Assembly (NCBI RefSeq): GCF_029633865.1
Contig: NC_079211.1
Location: 6,572,091 to 6,636,090 of the forward strand
Origin: Lampris incognitus
Lineage: Eukaryota > Chordata > Actinopteri > Lampriformes > Lampridae
Length of the DNA: 64,000 bases
Direction: 5' to 3'
Shown here: piece after piece, positions 1-10,861 of the stretch
How positions within the stretch are numbered: position 1 is the stretch's first letter
Layout of the letters: each line of letters begins with the position of its first letter
Translations under genes and position numbers: made by a program
The notes under the pieces: model-generated
Told to the model about the DNA's origin: nothing
Seen by the model: the letters and a program-made list of their open reading frames with translations, nothing else
The model's database searches: none

Positions 1-2450
1 TTATGTGTCAAGGAGAGGAATGTGGAAGGACAGATGGTGGTGGGTTTACATTAAGGATGGAAATGGCTGCGGTGAATATGTATTTCAAGAAGAGGGAGGA
101 ACACAGGGTGACATATAAGAGTGGAGGAAAGTGTACACAGGGGGACTATATTTTATGCAGGAGGTGCAATCTGAAAGAGATTTGAGACTACAAGGTAGTG
201 ACAGGGGAGAATGTAGCTAGGCAGCAATGGATGGTGGTCTGTAGGATGACTTTAGAGATCAAGAGGAGGAAAAGAATGAAGGCAGAGCCAAGGATGAAAT
301 GGTGGCAGTTGAAGAAGGAAGATTGTTGTGAGGAGTTCAGGAAGGCGCTAAGACAGGCACTGGGTGGTAGTGAAGCGTTGCTGGATGGCTGGTCAACTAC
401 TGTGGAAATGGTGAGGGGGACAGCTAGGAAGGTACTTTATGTGGCATAGGAGACTTGGTGCTGGAATGACAAAGTACAGGAAAGTATATGGAGAAAGAGG
501 TTGGCGAAGAAGAAGTGAGATACAGAGAAGAAGAAAGTAGACAGGAGTATAATGAGATGCGGCGTAAGGTAAGGCGAAGAGAGAGGTGGGAAAGGCAAAG
601 GAAAAGGCGTATGGCGAGTTGTATGACAGGTTGGACACTAAGGAAGGAGAAAAGGACTTGTACTGATCGGCTATACAGAGAGACCAAGCTGGGAAGGAAG
701 TATATGCAGCAGGTTAGGGTGATGAAGGATAGAAATGGAAATGTGCTGACAAGTGAGGAGAGTTTGTTGAGAAGGTGAAAGAAGTACTATGAGGAGCTGA
801 TGAATGAGGAAAATGAGAGAGAGAGAGGGTTGAATGATGTGGGGATAGTGAATCAGAAATTGTGGTGAATTAGCAAAGAGGAAGTGAGGGCAGCTATGAA
901 GAGGATGAAGAGTGGAAAGGCGGTTGGTCCAGATGAAATACCTGTGGAGGCATGGAGATGCTTAGTAGAGATGGCAGTGGTGTTTTTAACCAGATTGTTT
1001 AACACAATCTTGGAAAGTGAGAGGATGCCTGAGGAGTGGAGAAGAAGTAAACTGGTACTGATTTTCAAGCATAAGGGTGAGTTGCAGAATTGTAGCAACT
1101 ACAGAGGTATAAAGTTGATCAGCCATAGCATGACATTATGGGAAAAAGTAATAGAAGCTAGGTTAAGAGGAGAGGGGAAGATTAGCGAGCAGCAGTATGG
1201 TTTTATGCCAGGAAAGAGCACTACAGATGCGAAGTTTGCTTTGAGAATGTTGATGGAGAAACATAGAGAAGGTCAGAAAGAGTTATATTATGTCTTTGGG
1301 GATTTAGAGAAAGCATATAACAAGGTGCTGAAAGAGATGTGGCATTTTATGAAGTCATGAGTGGAAGAGAAGTATGTAAAAGTGGTGAAGGATATGGATG
1401 AGGGCAGTGTGACAGTGGTGAGGTGTGCGGTAGCAATGATGGATGGGTTCAAGGTGGAGGTGGGGTTACATCAAGAATCAGCTCTGATCCCTTTCTTGTT
1501 TGCAATGGTGATAGATAGGTTGACGGACAAAATCAGGCAGGAGTCTCAGTGGACTATGATGTTTGTAGATGACACTGCGATCTGGAATGAGAGTAGGAAA
1601 CAGGTTGAGGAGAACCTGGAGAAGTGGAGGAATGAAGAGAAGAGGAATGAAAGTCAGTAGGAGCAAGATGGAAAACATGCGTGAACAAGAGGGAGGACCG
1701 CAAAATGGTGGGGATGCAAGGAGTAGAGGTGGCGAAGGTGGATGAGTTTAACTATTTGGGGTCAACCGTTCAAAGTAATGGGGAGTACAGAAGAGAGGTG
1801 AAGAAGAGAGTGCAGGCAGGGCGGAGAACCAGCAAGAGTTAAAGGAAAGGTTTAAAAGATGGTAGGGCGAGACCAGGTATGTTATATCGTTTGGAGACAG
1901 TGGCGCTGACCAAAAGACAGGAGGCGGAGCTGGAGGTGGCAGAGTTGAAGATGTTAAAGATTTTCGTTGGGAATGACGACGATAGACAAGATTAAGAATG
2001 AGTATATTAGAGGGACAGCTCAGGTTGGACAGTTTGGGGACAAAGCAAAAGAGGCAAGATTGACATGGCTTAGACATGTGTGGAGGAGAGATGCTGGGTA
2101 TACTGGGAGAAGGACGCTGAATATGGAGCTGTCAGGCAAGAGGGAAAAGAGGAAGACTAAAGAGGAGGTTTATGGATGTGGTGAGGGAGGGCATGCAGGC
2201 GGTTGGTGGGACTAAGGAAGTAGCAGAAGACAGGAAGAGATGAGGAAGAAGAAATAAGAAGAAAGCCACTTTATTTTGTCATTGTATGGTTGTACGGTTA
2301 CAATGAAATTTGTCTTCTACATTTAACCCACCTTATTGTTCAGGAGCAGTGGGCAGCTGTGGCGCAGCACCCGGGGACTAACAGGCAGGAGTATTAACCC
2401 CAATGGAAATGGATGAACTGCTGCAGTGACCCCTAACAGGAGTAGCCAAA
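1..2450 (+). mobile_element. RTE-like LINE, 3' two-thirds, degenerate
   Basis: A non-LTR retrotransposon that enters from the left edge. Reverse-transcriptase signatures are readable near 890-1330 (GPDEIPVEAW, CSNYRGIKLIS, QQYGFMPGKSTTDA) and the catalytic block near 1,558-1,580 (MMFVDDTAIW). The C-terminal block follows near 1,980-2,210 (YIRGTAQVGQFGDKA, then a GRRTLNMEL-like motif). The frame changes several times, so it is dead. The conserved 3' end (gacccctaacaggagtagcc) lies at 2,430-2,450 after a short interruption. The same family recurs at about 15.9, 32.4, 36.4, 48.4 and 60.0 kb. The clade name (RTE or RTE-X, Expander-like) is my inference from the motifs. Confidence 0.85.
2246..2402. 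repeat. Insertion in the 3' end of the RTE-like LINE
   Basis: About 155 bp separate the LINE text ending ...aggaagagatg from its continuation ggaaatggatga at about 2,404. The inserted piece begins near a ccactttattttgtcattgt motif that I recognise as common in teleost repeats. No clear target-site duplication was found. Confidence 0.4.
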
Positions 2451-3425
2451 ATGACATGAAGATATTTGCAGTGTATTTCTTTTTTCTTGTGTATATTAGA
2501 CTGTATATCTGCGACTTGTATATTGCATTTTTACTATGATTTGATTTTGTATTGTCCTGTGATGCTGCTGCAGACCACAATTTCCCCGAGGGGGACAATA
2601 AAAAGCTACCTATCTATAAAAAGACTCAATAAAAATGTTTGGGTGAAAAAACTGTAATTGTGTCTTTATTGCACGGGTGACAAAATATATAAATATTATC
2701 TCTGATAGTTGCTTAAACTTCTTTCAGAAATAAACAGGGCTAGGTTAAGTGTTCAATATAAAAGTTGATTTTACATTGTCTCATTATTATGTGATTCACA
2801 TGCATAAAAAAAAAATCAAAAGTCTCTGAAATTCAGATTTGCCTGGGGTAGATAACCTCTGCCCCCCCCCCCAGCTGGTAACTCATGCCACCTTTTTGCC
2901 ACCCCAGATAAAACTTGCTGAAACTGCCACTGTGTCCAAGGTTAGAGCCCCAAATGTTTTATGAATAGCCCCGGATCTCCAAAACATTTTTAAAAAAAAG
3001 AATAATAGAAAATAGAATGATATCGTTGATCAAAAATGCAAGTACGTTTTGGTTCCCTGTGTGTCATTAAAGCAGCAGATCTATTTCACACTACTTGGCA
3101 CACAAGCATTTTGTGAGAAAGAAAGAGAGAGAGAGAGAGCTGTACCAGTTATGGGCAGAGCCGCCAACACCGGGTGAACACCAGGTCAGTTGTCTCAGCC
3201 CTTGTAGCGCACGAGAACGAACACCGTTAGTAGACCGCCGTAGCAGGAGGGACCCACTTGACCCTGGTCAGGATCGAGGTTCAGACTAGCAAAGACGTTT
3301 AAATGCACACCGCCTATGTTGGGGCTGTTTGAGGTCTCAACATGTTTTTTTTTCCCCCATGTAAACATGATGTATGTTATGTTCAGATCATTAAATAACG
3401 AGTTTGTTATCAATTTTCCACGGGC
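2451..3425. other. Gene-free stretch, AT-rich
   Basis: No supported gene. It holds a UTR-like repeat tail (aatttccccgagggggacaa near 2,579-2,598), a poly-C run near 2,863 and a GA run near 3,122-3,139. Possible ORFs here are short and lack family resemblance. Confidence 0.5.
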
Positions 3426-3429
3426 AACT

Positions 3430-4140
3430 TCAAGCATTAAAGTTGAGATTTGGGAATGATAGCACGTCCTATGACAGCATGGAGACTCCACATCATCCGC
3501 AAGCTCAGAGCACTTTCTGCTGCCCCCCACTTCCTGTTGCTACTTTACAAACGCATAATCCATGTCCGCGGTGGCGTAGCGGTCTAAGCATCGGCTTGGT
3601 GTCGATGCAGTTGCCCACTGGGGACTGGGGTTCGCGCCCCGGTCTCGTCAGATCCGACTATGGCCGGACTCGATGAAGCAGCAATCATTGGCAACGCTGT
3701 CTTCGGGAGGGGGGCGGAGTCGGCTTGTGTTCGTCATGTGAATGCGTCTCTGTGTGTGTCGGAAAAACAGTGGTTCGGCTTGGATTCGCCTTGTCACGAA
3801 AGTGGGGAGGCGCTTTCCTTCGAGACTGCCGGCCGGAGAGATGCAGTTGGCGAACGCATGCAATACGAGGGTGGGTGTTTGAATTAAAATAGGGATCAAT
3901 TGGCCACTAAATTGGGAGAAAAAAGGGAAAAATCAGAAATAAAAAATTTTAAAAAAAAAACAAACGCATAATCCAACCCATCCTGCTGTACTGCTCCCCC
4001 ATGCTGACCATTTCCAACAAAACCAAACTCACCACGATCACACATGCTGCCTCCAAGATCATCCGCTCCCCTACATCCAACCTCTCAAACATGAACGACA
4101 GAGCCATCACACGCCTTGCACTCGCAATAGTGAATGATGC
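3430..4140 (+). mobile_element. LINE pol C-terminal fragment split by a SINE
   Basis: Text before 3,562 and after 3,976 reads as one fish LINE pol C-terminus (motifs METPH, ILLYCSPMLTISNKTKLT, HAASKIIRSPTSNLSNM). The two parts are separated exactly by the SINE at 3,563-3,959 and its duplicated target. Clade not resolved. Confidence 0.5.
3563..3959 (+). mobile_element. tRNA-derived SINE, full length
   Basis: The head carries a pol III A box (tggcgtagcggtctaag) and a B box (ggttcgcgccc near 3,630). The body ends in an A-rich tail at 3,940-3,960. It is flanked by a perfect 16-bp target-site duplication, acaaacgcataatcca, at 3,547-3,562 and 3,960-3,975, so insertion was recent enough to keep the duplication unmutated. 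Confidence 0.88.
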
Positions 4141-4565
4141 TCAGGGGCAGAGCCAGAGGTTGTAAACATTCGAGGCTGAATTCGGGGTTCGGGCTGAGCA
4201 AAAGTTCCCATTTACAGCTGCTATATGCACTATTTTTCATGCCATTTGAAATAATAGAATGCCTAAAAATCTGTACATCATTTGGGAAAAACATGGTAGT
4301 TGCCCAGGAAAGAAAAGCATCCTGTAGCTCCTACATCCTGTTTTGTATCTAATTGTTCTCCAACTGTCTTCATCCTTCTGAAACCAAAGCACAACAAACA
4401 TGGAGGATGACTAATTTTCACTGCTGCCACCAAAAAAGAGGCAAAAATGGTCTGATATTACTCTTTTTAAGTTACACAACATGGGTAGGGTAGAAATTTG
4501 GCTTAAACAGCATTACTAATCTTGACTTGTCTTTATGCATGCTCAATAATGCAGGAAAGAAAATC
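4141..4565. other. Gene-free stretch
   Basis: I see no coding signal, terminal repeat or RNA gene here. Confidence 0.5.
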
Positions 4566-4570
4566 ACAGA

Positions 4571-5160
4571 AAGGTGAGTCAGTTCATCTGGACACAATGT
4601 TTGCTGAGAGAAACATTTCATCACTCATCCAAGTGTCTCAACTGACTGCAGGTATCCCCAGGCTTATAAACAATACAGCTGCATAGCGACTGAAACCAAT
4701 GATCACTTCCATATGCAAATAGGCATAAACATTAACTAGAGTTTCAATGGCATGGCCATGTATACTATTCACAGAGGATTTGGGCATGTTTGCAATCACA
4801 GCATTCTAAGATGGTGACAGATGTAATGACAGCTGCCAGAGAAAGACATCATTGCTAAGTGGCTGAATTGTGCTGTCTCGCCGAGGCAAATCCCACCAGT
4901 GGAACTGATCACAGCCATGGAATCAGCGATCCGTAAAAACAACATCACGGACCCGGAAGCGGAGCAACTGCAGACAAAGGTTTCAGCCTGCCTCAGCAAT
5001 GCGACGGCGCCGCCATCCAACATCAGTAGAAATGAGAGGAAAGCTCTCAAGACTCTCAGTAAGGACAATAGCATCATCATCCTTCTGGCAGACAAAGGCA
5101 GACGCACTGTTGTATTAAACCAGACAATCATGAGAAAGTTATGACGTTACTTAGCGACAT
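4571..5160 (+). mobile_element. Penelope-like element, 5' pseudo-LTR and start of ORF
   Basis: 4,571-4,840 matches the terminal repeat also seen at 26.6, 27.8 and 59.9 kb (ttcatctgga, ctgactgcaggtatcccc). It is followed by an ORF fragment at about 4,899-5,144 with the Penelope-type N-terminal text RNERKALKTLSKD and IIILLADKGR. The rest of the reverse transcriptase is missing. It may be a 3'-truncated Neptune/Poseidon-type copy. Confidence 0.68.
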
Positions 5161-5224
5161 GTGTGAGCCCCTGAAATGAGATCCAGGTAGTGGTTACAAG
5201 AAAAAGGTGATAGATTGTCTGATG

Positions 5225-5515
5225 CTGTTAGAACAGGACAATGCGTCTGGGTATAGCGTAGCGGTCTATTCTGTTGCCTACCAACACGAGGATCGGCGGT
5301 TTGAATCCCTATATTACCTCCGGCTTAGTCGGGCATCCCTACAGACACAGTTGGCCGTGTCTGCAGGTGGGAAGCCGGATGTGGGTATGTGTCCGGATCG
5401 CTGCACTAGCACCTCCTCTAGTCGGCCGGGGCGCTGTTAAAGGGGGAGGAGGAACTGGAGGGAATAGTGTGATCCTCCCACGCACTACATCCCCCTGGCG
5501 AACCTCCTAACAAGG
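5225..5515 (+). mobile_element. tRNA-derived SINE, 3' truncated
   Basis: The head has A box tagcgtagcggtctattc and B box ggtttgaatcc near 5,299. The body (ggccgtgtctgcaggtggga, gctgcactagcacctcctct) matches the SINE at 29.6-30.0 kb, but the A-rich tail is absent. Confidence 0.72.
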
Positions 5516-5519
5516 TTGT

Positions 5520-5600
5520 TCCTTGTCTCCAATTCTGTTTGTGATATTCATGGACAGGATCTCAAGGTGCAGTTAAACACTCCTTATAAATGCCTGGAGA
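5520..5600 (+). mobile_element. Short LINE reverse-transcriptase fragment
   Basis: Reads LSPILFVIFMDRISR, the motif block just before the catalytic aspartates in a common fish LINE. Probably the same family as the LINE tail at 62.9-63.2 kb. Confidence 0.45.
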
Positions 5601-5689
5601 TGGTGAGACGGCACAAATGTCATCCAATTGGGCAATACAGCGTGTCAGCACAGATTGCCTATTCTTTTTAAGTTTATTCTCGTGTGCGG

Positions 5690-6865
5690 TGTAGGAGATA
5701 ATTTCACCTCTGACATAGGCTTTCAAAGTTTCTCAGAGAGTAGACACAGATATATTTGAGGTTCTATTTGTAGCAGTAAAAATGTCAATTTGGTCCGAGG
5801 CAAATTTGATAAAGTTTTCATCGCTAAGTAACTGAGTGTTTAATCGCCAAGTTGGTCGCATGTTATCAACAGTTTGAAAGACGACTACCATAATAACAGG
5901 GGCATGGTCAGATACAACGATTGGGTTATATGAACATGGGGATATGGAGTGGAGAAGTCTATCATCTACAAGGAAATAATCTATTCGCATAAAAGTATGG
6001 GGAATCACCGAGAAAAAAAGAATATGCTTTTCCAGATGGGTTAAAAATTCTCCAAGGATCTGAGACTGCAAATTCAGACAAAGAATTGAACCACCTTAGC
6101 TGAGGTTGACAATGTGGTAGGCTAGTGGAGGATCGATCTAACTGTGGGTCTAGCCAACAGTTAAAGTTGCCACCTAAGATCAGCATATGGAAGGACATAT
6201 CAGAGTGTAGAGAAAACTGATTTTTTTTTAAAAATCACCATAGTCCCAGTTGGGAGCATAAATGTTGATGAAAAGTACATTTGTATTGAACAGCTTACCG
6301 CTGACAATTACGTACCTAACACTGGGATTGGCAGTCACGTTGGAACAGGTAAAAGGTACTGATTTGTCAAATAAAATAGCCACCCCTCTTGCCCTACTCT
6401 GAAATGAGGAATGAAACACCTGGCCCACCCATCTACACCTAAGACTCGAGTGGTGCGATACCTTGAGGTGAGTTTATTGAAGAAAAATGATGTGAGCTCT
6501 CAATTGATGAAGATGGTGGAGTACCTTACTGCGTTTAACTGGGTTGTGGATGCCTCTGCAGTTCCAGGTATTGAAATTAAAGCCATTTCCTCCAGTTGGA
6601 TGAGCTACACCAGGCTGAACCATGTCTTAAAAAGAGAGGACATGTAAAGTCCAAGGCGCAATATAAAATAAAGAACTTTGTCAACCATGGTAGTACAAAT
6701 GTAAGATACAAAAACACGCAACAAAACACAAGAGACATATAAAAAAAGCTACATACAAACGAGGAGGAAAATGCCCCTTCCCTCCGAACCTCCCTTGCTG
6801 AAGCATCTCCCCAACTGAGATGCAAGCAAAATCCTGAATACAAAAAAGTTTAGAGTAAAGCATAA
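5690..6865 (-). mobile_element. L1-Tx1-type LINE, endonuclease region
   Basis: Minus-strand fragments carry apurinic-endonuclease motifs in the proper order: RGVAILFDKSVPF then INIYAPN at 6,240-6,420, ILGGNFNCWLDPQLDRSS at about 6,130-6,190, and RIDYFLVDD then VVSDHAPV at 5,890-6,000. In-frame stops and shifts occur, and no reverse transcriptase follows. It is a decayed LINE 5' part. Confidence 0.75.
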
Positions 6866-7089
6866 TAACTCTTACTCTTTGCTACCTGAGACTTGTGACC
6901 ACTGACCCAAAATAAACATTAGTAAAAAAATAATAATAATAATAGTTAAAGTCAATAGAATGGCTTAAGTGGCAAAACTGCAACTGTAATATATGAGCAG
7001 CCAAATATTGGCATTCAAGATGGCTTATATCAAAATAAAACAGTGATGATATTAGTAGAAAGCAATAATGTGAGTGAAGTACGTGCATT

Positions 7090-7735
7090 TCTGCATACCA
7101 GCGGCGTCGCCAGGTCATTTTGCCGGGGCTTAAGTGTAGCCCCGAATATAATTTTAGATTTAAGCCTATGTGAAGCCCGACAAAAAATGTAATGTGTGTG
7201 AATGTCCAATAGTCTTCGTAATGTAACAGCCTCTCAAAATAAATGCAGGTCTCTAAACTAACTCGGTGTGTGCGTGTGTGTGTGTGTGCGTGTGTGTGTG
7301 TGTGAGTGAAAGAAATTTTAATATTCCAATAAACTAATGTTAACATAAATACATTTAACTGTTTTTCTCTAGTCTGGTACTGTAGCATGTCAATCAATGT
7401 TTAATGACAGCAGTTGTGAAGTATTCTGCTTCTACTCAATACTAATACTAACTACTTAAAAACTCCTTATATTTTCAACATCACAATTCACAATTAATCT
7501 GGACAGTAAACAACAGTTTTTGAGGTACACATTTCAATTCTTCAATGATTAAGACACATACTTTGAATGTAAATAAGGTGCCAGAATGAATGAAAAAAAA
7601 AAAGCATCAAAATAGCGCTTGTTTCTCAAAAAAAAAAAATTCTGAGGGCAGATCCCCCTCCGGACCCCCTACAGAAGTCCGGGCTAAGCCCCAAATGTCC
7701 TCAATTCCTGGAAACACCCCTGGGATCTGGACTTG
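7090..7735. mobile_element. Degenerate DNA transposon with similar inverted ends
   Basis: The left end (cagcggcgtcgccagg, then ccggggctta) resembles the reverse complement of the right end (ttcctggaaacacccctg near 7,707-7,724, with gggctaagcccc nearby). Ends are diverged and I found no target-site duplication. A (TG)n run lies inside at about 7,266-7,304. A hAT origin is a guess. Confidence 0.35.
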
Positions 7736-8030
7736 GAGAGAAGTGGTGCTGAATATGAGTTTGCCCCTGAAGCTGAGCTCTTCCCTGAAACTGACCCTGA
7801 GCCTGCAGCTTCGGCAAAGGCACAGAAAAACCATGATGAGATACCAAACATTGCCCTTGCCTAGTGTAAGGTGTGGCATAGGCCTGAGGCCAACTGCAGA
7901 GGTGGCGACTGCAACTCTGATTGGTGCAGGAATCACCACAGAAGACCACACAAAGTAGGGTGGTTGATAAAAGCAAGGTCAAGAGAGCACAGGAGAAGTT
8001 GATGAGCGAGCTTGAGGAAGAGTTTGAGGA
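7736..8030. other. Unassigned stretch with coding-like composition
   Basis: One plus-strand frame reads an acidic peptide (EYEFAPEAELFPETDPEP). It has no recognisable domain and ends at a stop near 7,861. It could be a transposase N-terminus. Confidence 0.25.
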
Positions 8031-8051
8031 GAAGTGCGGGGGGGAGGGGGG

Positions 8052-8362
8052 TGTAGAACCTGATAATGTAATACATTCCCAATAATGTAATAACCCCGAT
8101 AATGTAATAAAAATCTGCTCTTGAGTCCATTGAAAATGCAATAAAACCTGATAATGTAATAACTACCTGGTAATGTAATAAAGTGCATGTCCCAATAATG
8201 TAATAAACTTTTTACCAATAATGTAATAATGTGTTACATTAACGGGACGTTATTAGGGTTAGGGCTAGGGTTTAGGGTTAGCTATGATATATAGTTTATT
8301 GCATTATCGGGAAATGCACTTTATTACATTATCAGGAAGTTATTACATTATCAGGTTCTACA
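8052..8362. mobile_element. MITE with inverted ends and many subterminal repeats
   Basis: Ends are inverted: tgtagaacctgataatgtaa at the left and its exact reverse complement at 8,343-8,362. The left half has about eight near-copies of gataatgtaataa in direct orientation; the right half has at least three in inverted orientation. The centre holds a telomere-like ttagggttagggctaggg. No transposase. Both flanks are G-runs, so a duplication cannot be called. Superfamily unknown. Confidence 0.75.
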
Positions 8363-8454
8363 GGGGGGGGGTCTCCTGCATCCTCTTTGATGGGCGGACT
8401 GACCGGATGTGATGATGGAAACCGAGGAAAGCGACCAATCTTTTCCTACCCCAC

Positions 8455-8600
8455 TCTTACCCACATCCGGCTTCCCACCCGCAGACACGGCCAATTGTGT
8501 TACCCCCCCACCCCCGCCGAGCCGGAGGTAACGCGGGCATTGAAAGCGGCCCCGTGTTGCTAGGCAACGGAACAGACCGCCACGCCACCCGGACGCTGCG
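8455..8600 (-). mobile_element. tRNA-derived SINE fragment
   Basis: Reverse-strand match to the head and body of the 29.6-kb SINE family (cacatccggcttcccaccc, gacacggccaattgtgt, ggcaacggaacagaccgcca), with a C-rich interruption near 8,505. Confidence 0.6.
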
Positions 8601-8729
8601 CTGGTGGCTCTTAGTTTTGTGCTATGTAGGGCGCGTTACGTCACATGGTTCGCTAATGTTTTCAGTGGCGTTATTAAGCTTCTCGTAGTTGTCAGTTAGC
8701 ATGTGCTATATTTTCCAATGTTAAATCGC

Positions 8730-8900
8730 TGTTTCCCCAAAACTAAAATTAGCTACAGTGTAACCGGTTATTTTCTTGCCCGGTGCGGGATTCGATACGA
8801 GGTGTACTGCGCCACAAGGCGACGTCACTAACCGCTCGGCTAGAGGGTCAGACCCGTTAGCTAGGGGGCTAGCTAGGGGGCTAACGGGTCTTATTAGTAG
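8730..8900 (-). mobile_element. tRNA-derived SINE head, second family
   Basis: On the minus strand it reads tagccgagcggttagtgac (A box) and gtatcgaatcccgcac (B box) with a long variable arm. The same family is tandemly arrayed at 63.5-63.9 kb. Confidence 0.6.
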
Positions 8901-9261
8901 TTTACACTTTAGTTTTCTAATCCCACCGGTTTTAGCATACACGCTAAACGGCCAATCACGCCGGTGTAACCGTACGGGCGAAAGGGTTTACGCAAGCTAA
9001 CCGTTAGCTGTAGCTGTTTACGCTAGCTGCTTTTGAGTTAACTAGTCAGCAGCTTCTCCTAGCCAGTCTTCCTTGTAACAACCGCCCAAATACAATAGCT
9101 TTGCTCACTGCTCACCTTCAATCCTTCGTGGTAGTCTCGCAACGTTTAACTTTGGTTCGTAGCCTACTTTCTTTTGCGCTTCACCCGGCATGTGGCGGTG
9201 CGCCGCTCTAAGGGGTCCGACTACGACGTTGAGCCACATTTGTTCCGCCTTTCGAGGCAGG

Positions 9262-9725
9262 GTCCATCCATCCATTATCCGAACGGTAGGGGTTAGTTCC
9301 CGTCGATGCAGAGACCGGAAACGGGAGTAGACAACGGTCAACTGAGCATGCGCGAAATGCCTCCGCCACGCCTCCACACGCCCCGCGTAGCGTTCAGGCG
9401 CTAGGATTCTAGGAAGCCCCGCCCCTACTCTGCGTCTGATTCGCTAACTTTAACCCTAACCCCGCCCCTAACCCCAACCTTAACCTACCCAAACAAGGCG
9501 ACGAGTACACGCGCATGCTCAGTTGACCGTTCTCTGCCTCGACGGGAACTAGCCTCTACCTTATCCGAACCGCTTATCCTGCTCTCAAGGTCGCGGGGAT
9601 GCTGGAGCCTGTTGGGCGGCAGGCGGCTCGGAGACACCCTGGACAGGCCGCCAGTCCATCACAGGGCCCCCCCCCCCGCCCCACACACACACACACACAC
9701 ACACACACAAGCCCCCCCCCGAACA
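9262..9725 (-). mobile_element. V-SINE-like repeat, split by a MITE
   Basis: The (CCAT)n tail and start (catccattatccgaac) lie at 9,262-9,284 and the continuation (cgcttatcctgctctcaagg, gcggggatgctggagcc) at 9,571-9,725. The copy is interrupted exactly by the MITE at 9,285-9,560. A CA microsatellite lies at about 9,681-9,708. Confidence 0.7.
9285..9560. mobile_element. MITE with about 60-bp inverted ends and 10-bp TSD
   Basis: Inverted ends include ctagttcccgtcg with cagaga and ggtcaactgagcatgcgcg against their reverse complements at 9,510-9,560. It is flanked by ttatccgaac at 9,275-9,284 and 9,561-9,570. Removing the element and one flank restores the V-SINE text, which confirms the boundaries. 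A 9-10-bp duplication with long inverted ends is typical of Mutator-like elements; that assignment is an inference. Confidence 0.8.
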
Positions 9726-9865
9726 GGCGACCCGACCGACCAGAGGAGGCGCTAGTGGCAGTGACCAGACGCGGCCAATTGTGTCGGTAGGGACGCCCGA
9801 CCAAGCCGGGGTTCGATCCGGCGATCCCGGTGTTGGTAGGCAACGGAATAGACCAACATGCCACC
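9726..9865 (-). mobile_element. tRNA-derived SINE fragment
   Basis: Minus-strand copy of the 29.6-kb SINE family: gaccagaggaggcgctagtg, ggttcgatccggcgatc, then ggtaggcaacggaatagac. The tail is missing. Confidence 0.6.
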
Positions 9866-10280
9866 TGTAAAGTTTTAAAATAACAACTCAAATACCGCAA
9901 AGCTGCGTTTTGGACTCTTTAGTGAAACGTGTATAACGACAACGGTACACCTGCTGGTATATTCGCTAGCCACGGCATGCTAACACTCCTCCCTTACTCT
10001 CCCACTTCCGGGTTTAACACTTAACTTAGAGCGCCCCCCGAGAGCGCCCTCTTGTGACCAGAATAAACATCAAAACTAACACCAGAAACACTACTAAACA
10101 TGTTACAAAGCATGGACATTACACCACCCGGACGCCCAGAAGCCATTTTTTGATAACTTGTGGGATGAAGTGTTGAACATTTCTGAGCAAAACGACAAAA
10201 AAGGCTAAGCTCTAAACTCGGTGGACACTGTGTACTGACTGCTGTTGGTCAGAGATAGTCAGAACCAGGTGAAGACGGGT
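9866..10280. other. Gene-free stretch
   Basis: No coding or repeat structure that I can support beyond short GC-rich patches. Confidence 0.45.
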
Positions 10281-10284
10281 TTCA

Positions 10285-10858
10285 CCCAGATAACATCCGG
10301 ATGTGGGCCACTTCAGGCAATGACGCGGCACTGATGGCCCTGACAAAATGGATGTGAGCCTGAAGTGGCCCACGTGTATAATAGTGTAACGTGTATGGAT
10401 AAGCAGACACGTTGGTGCCTGACCAACGGGTCGGACCCTTTAGTCGCCTGGTTAACGTTGTCGCTTGCGGAGTGGGAGACACGGGTTCGCGTCCCGGCTG
10501 TGGCGGTTCCTGGGCTGCTCCCTTCCCTTGCTACAATAGCAAATATAGCCCAAATCAACGTGGACCTCTTTTTGGCAAAGACGCGGTGCTCTGGGCAACA
10601 TGTAATCTGGATGTGACCCTGAAGTGGCCCGTGTGGTAAATGGTGAATATGGCCCAAATATCACAAAGCAAATATGGGCCACCTTTGGCAAATATGTGGC
10701 ACATGCGGCACTGCTATGGCTTGGTTCTGGCCCAGACCTGACAAACAGGGGCGGACCGCCAAAGTGCCATCATTCCACGTGGTATGTGGGCCGGATTAAA
10801 GAAAGATGAAAGTCGGGTGTGGGATGGGTCTGGGCCACAGCAATTTTGCTATCTGGGC
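10285..10858. mobile_element. DNA transposon relic with a SINE inside
   Basis: The left end (cccagataacatccggatgt, gggcca) and right end (tgggccacagcaattttgct, atctgggc) are imperfect inverted repeats. The interior repeats gtggccc and cctgaagtggccc. A tRNA-SINE head is embedded at about 10,420-10,545 (aacgggtcggaccctttagt; B box gggttcgcgtcccggc). No clean target-site duplication. Confidence 0.42.
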
Positions 10859-10861
10859 ATA

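Noticed and set aside
3563-3660. tRNA gene (A and B boxes)
   Set aside because: The tRNA-like head is continuous with a SINE body, A-rich tail and target duplication. The heads at 5.2, 8.7, 10.4, 29.9, 32.7, 42.5 and 63.2-63.9 kb were rejected as tRNA genes for the same reason.
8250-8290. Telomere repeat array (ttaggg-like), also ccctaacc near 9,450-9,485
   Set aside because: Short, imperfect and inside MITEs; not a telomere or interstitial telomeric block.
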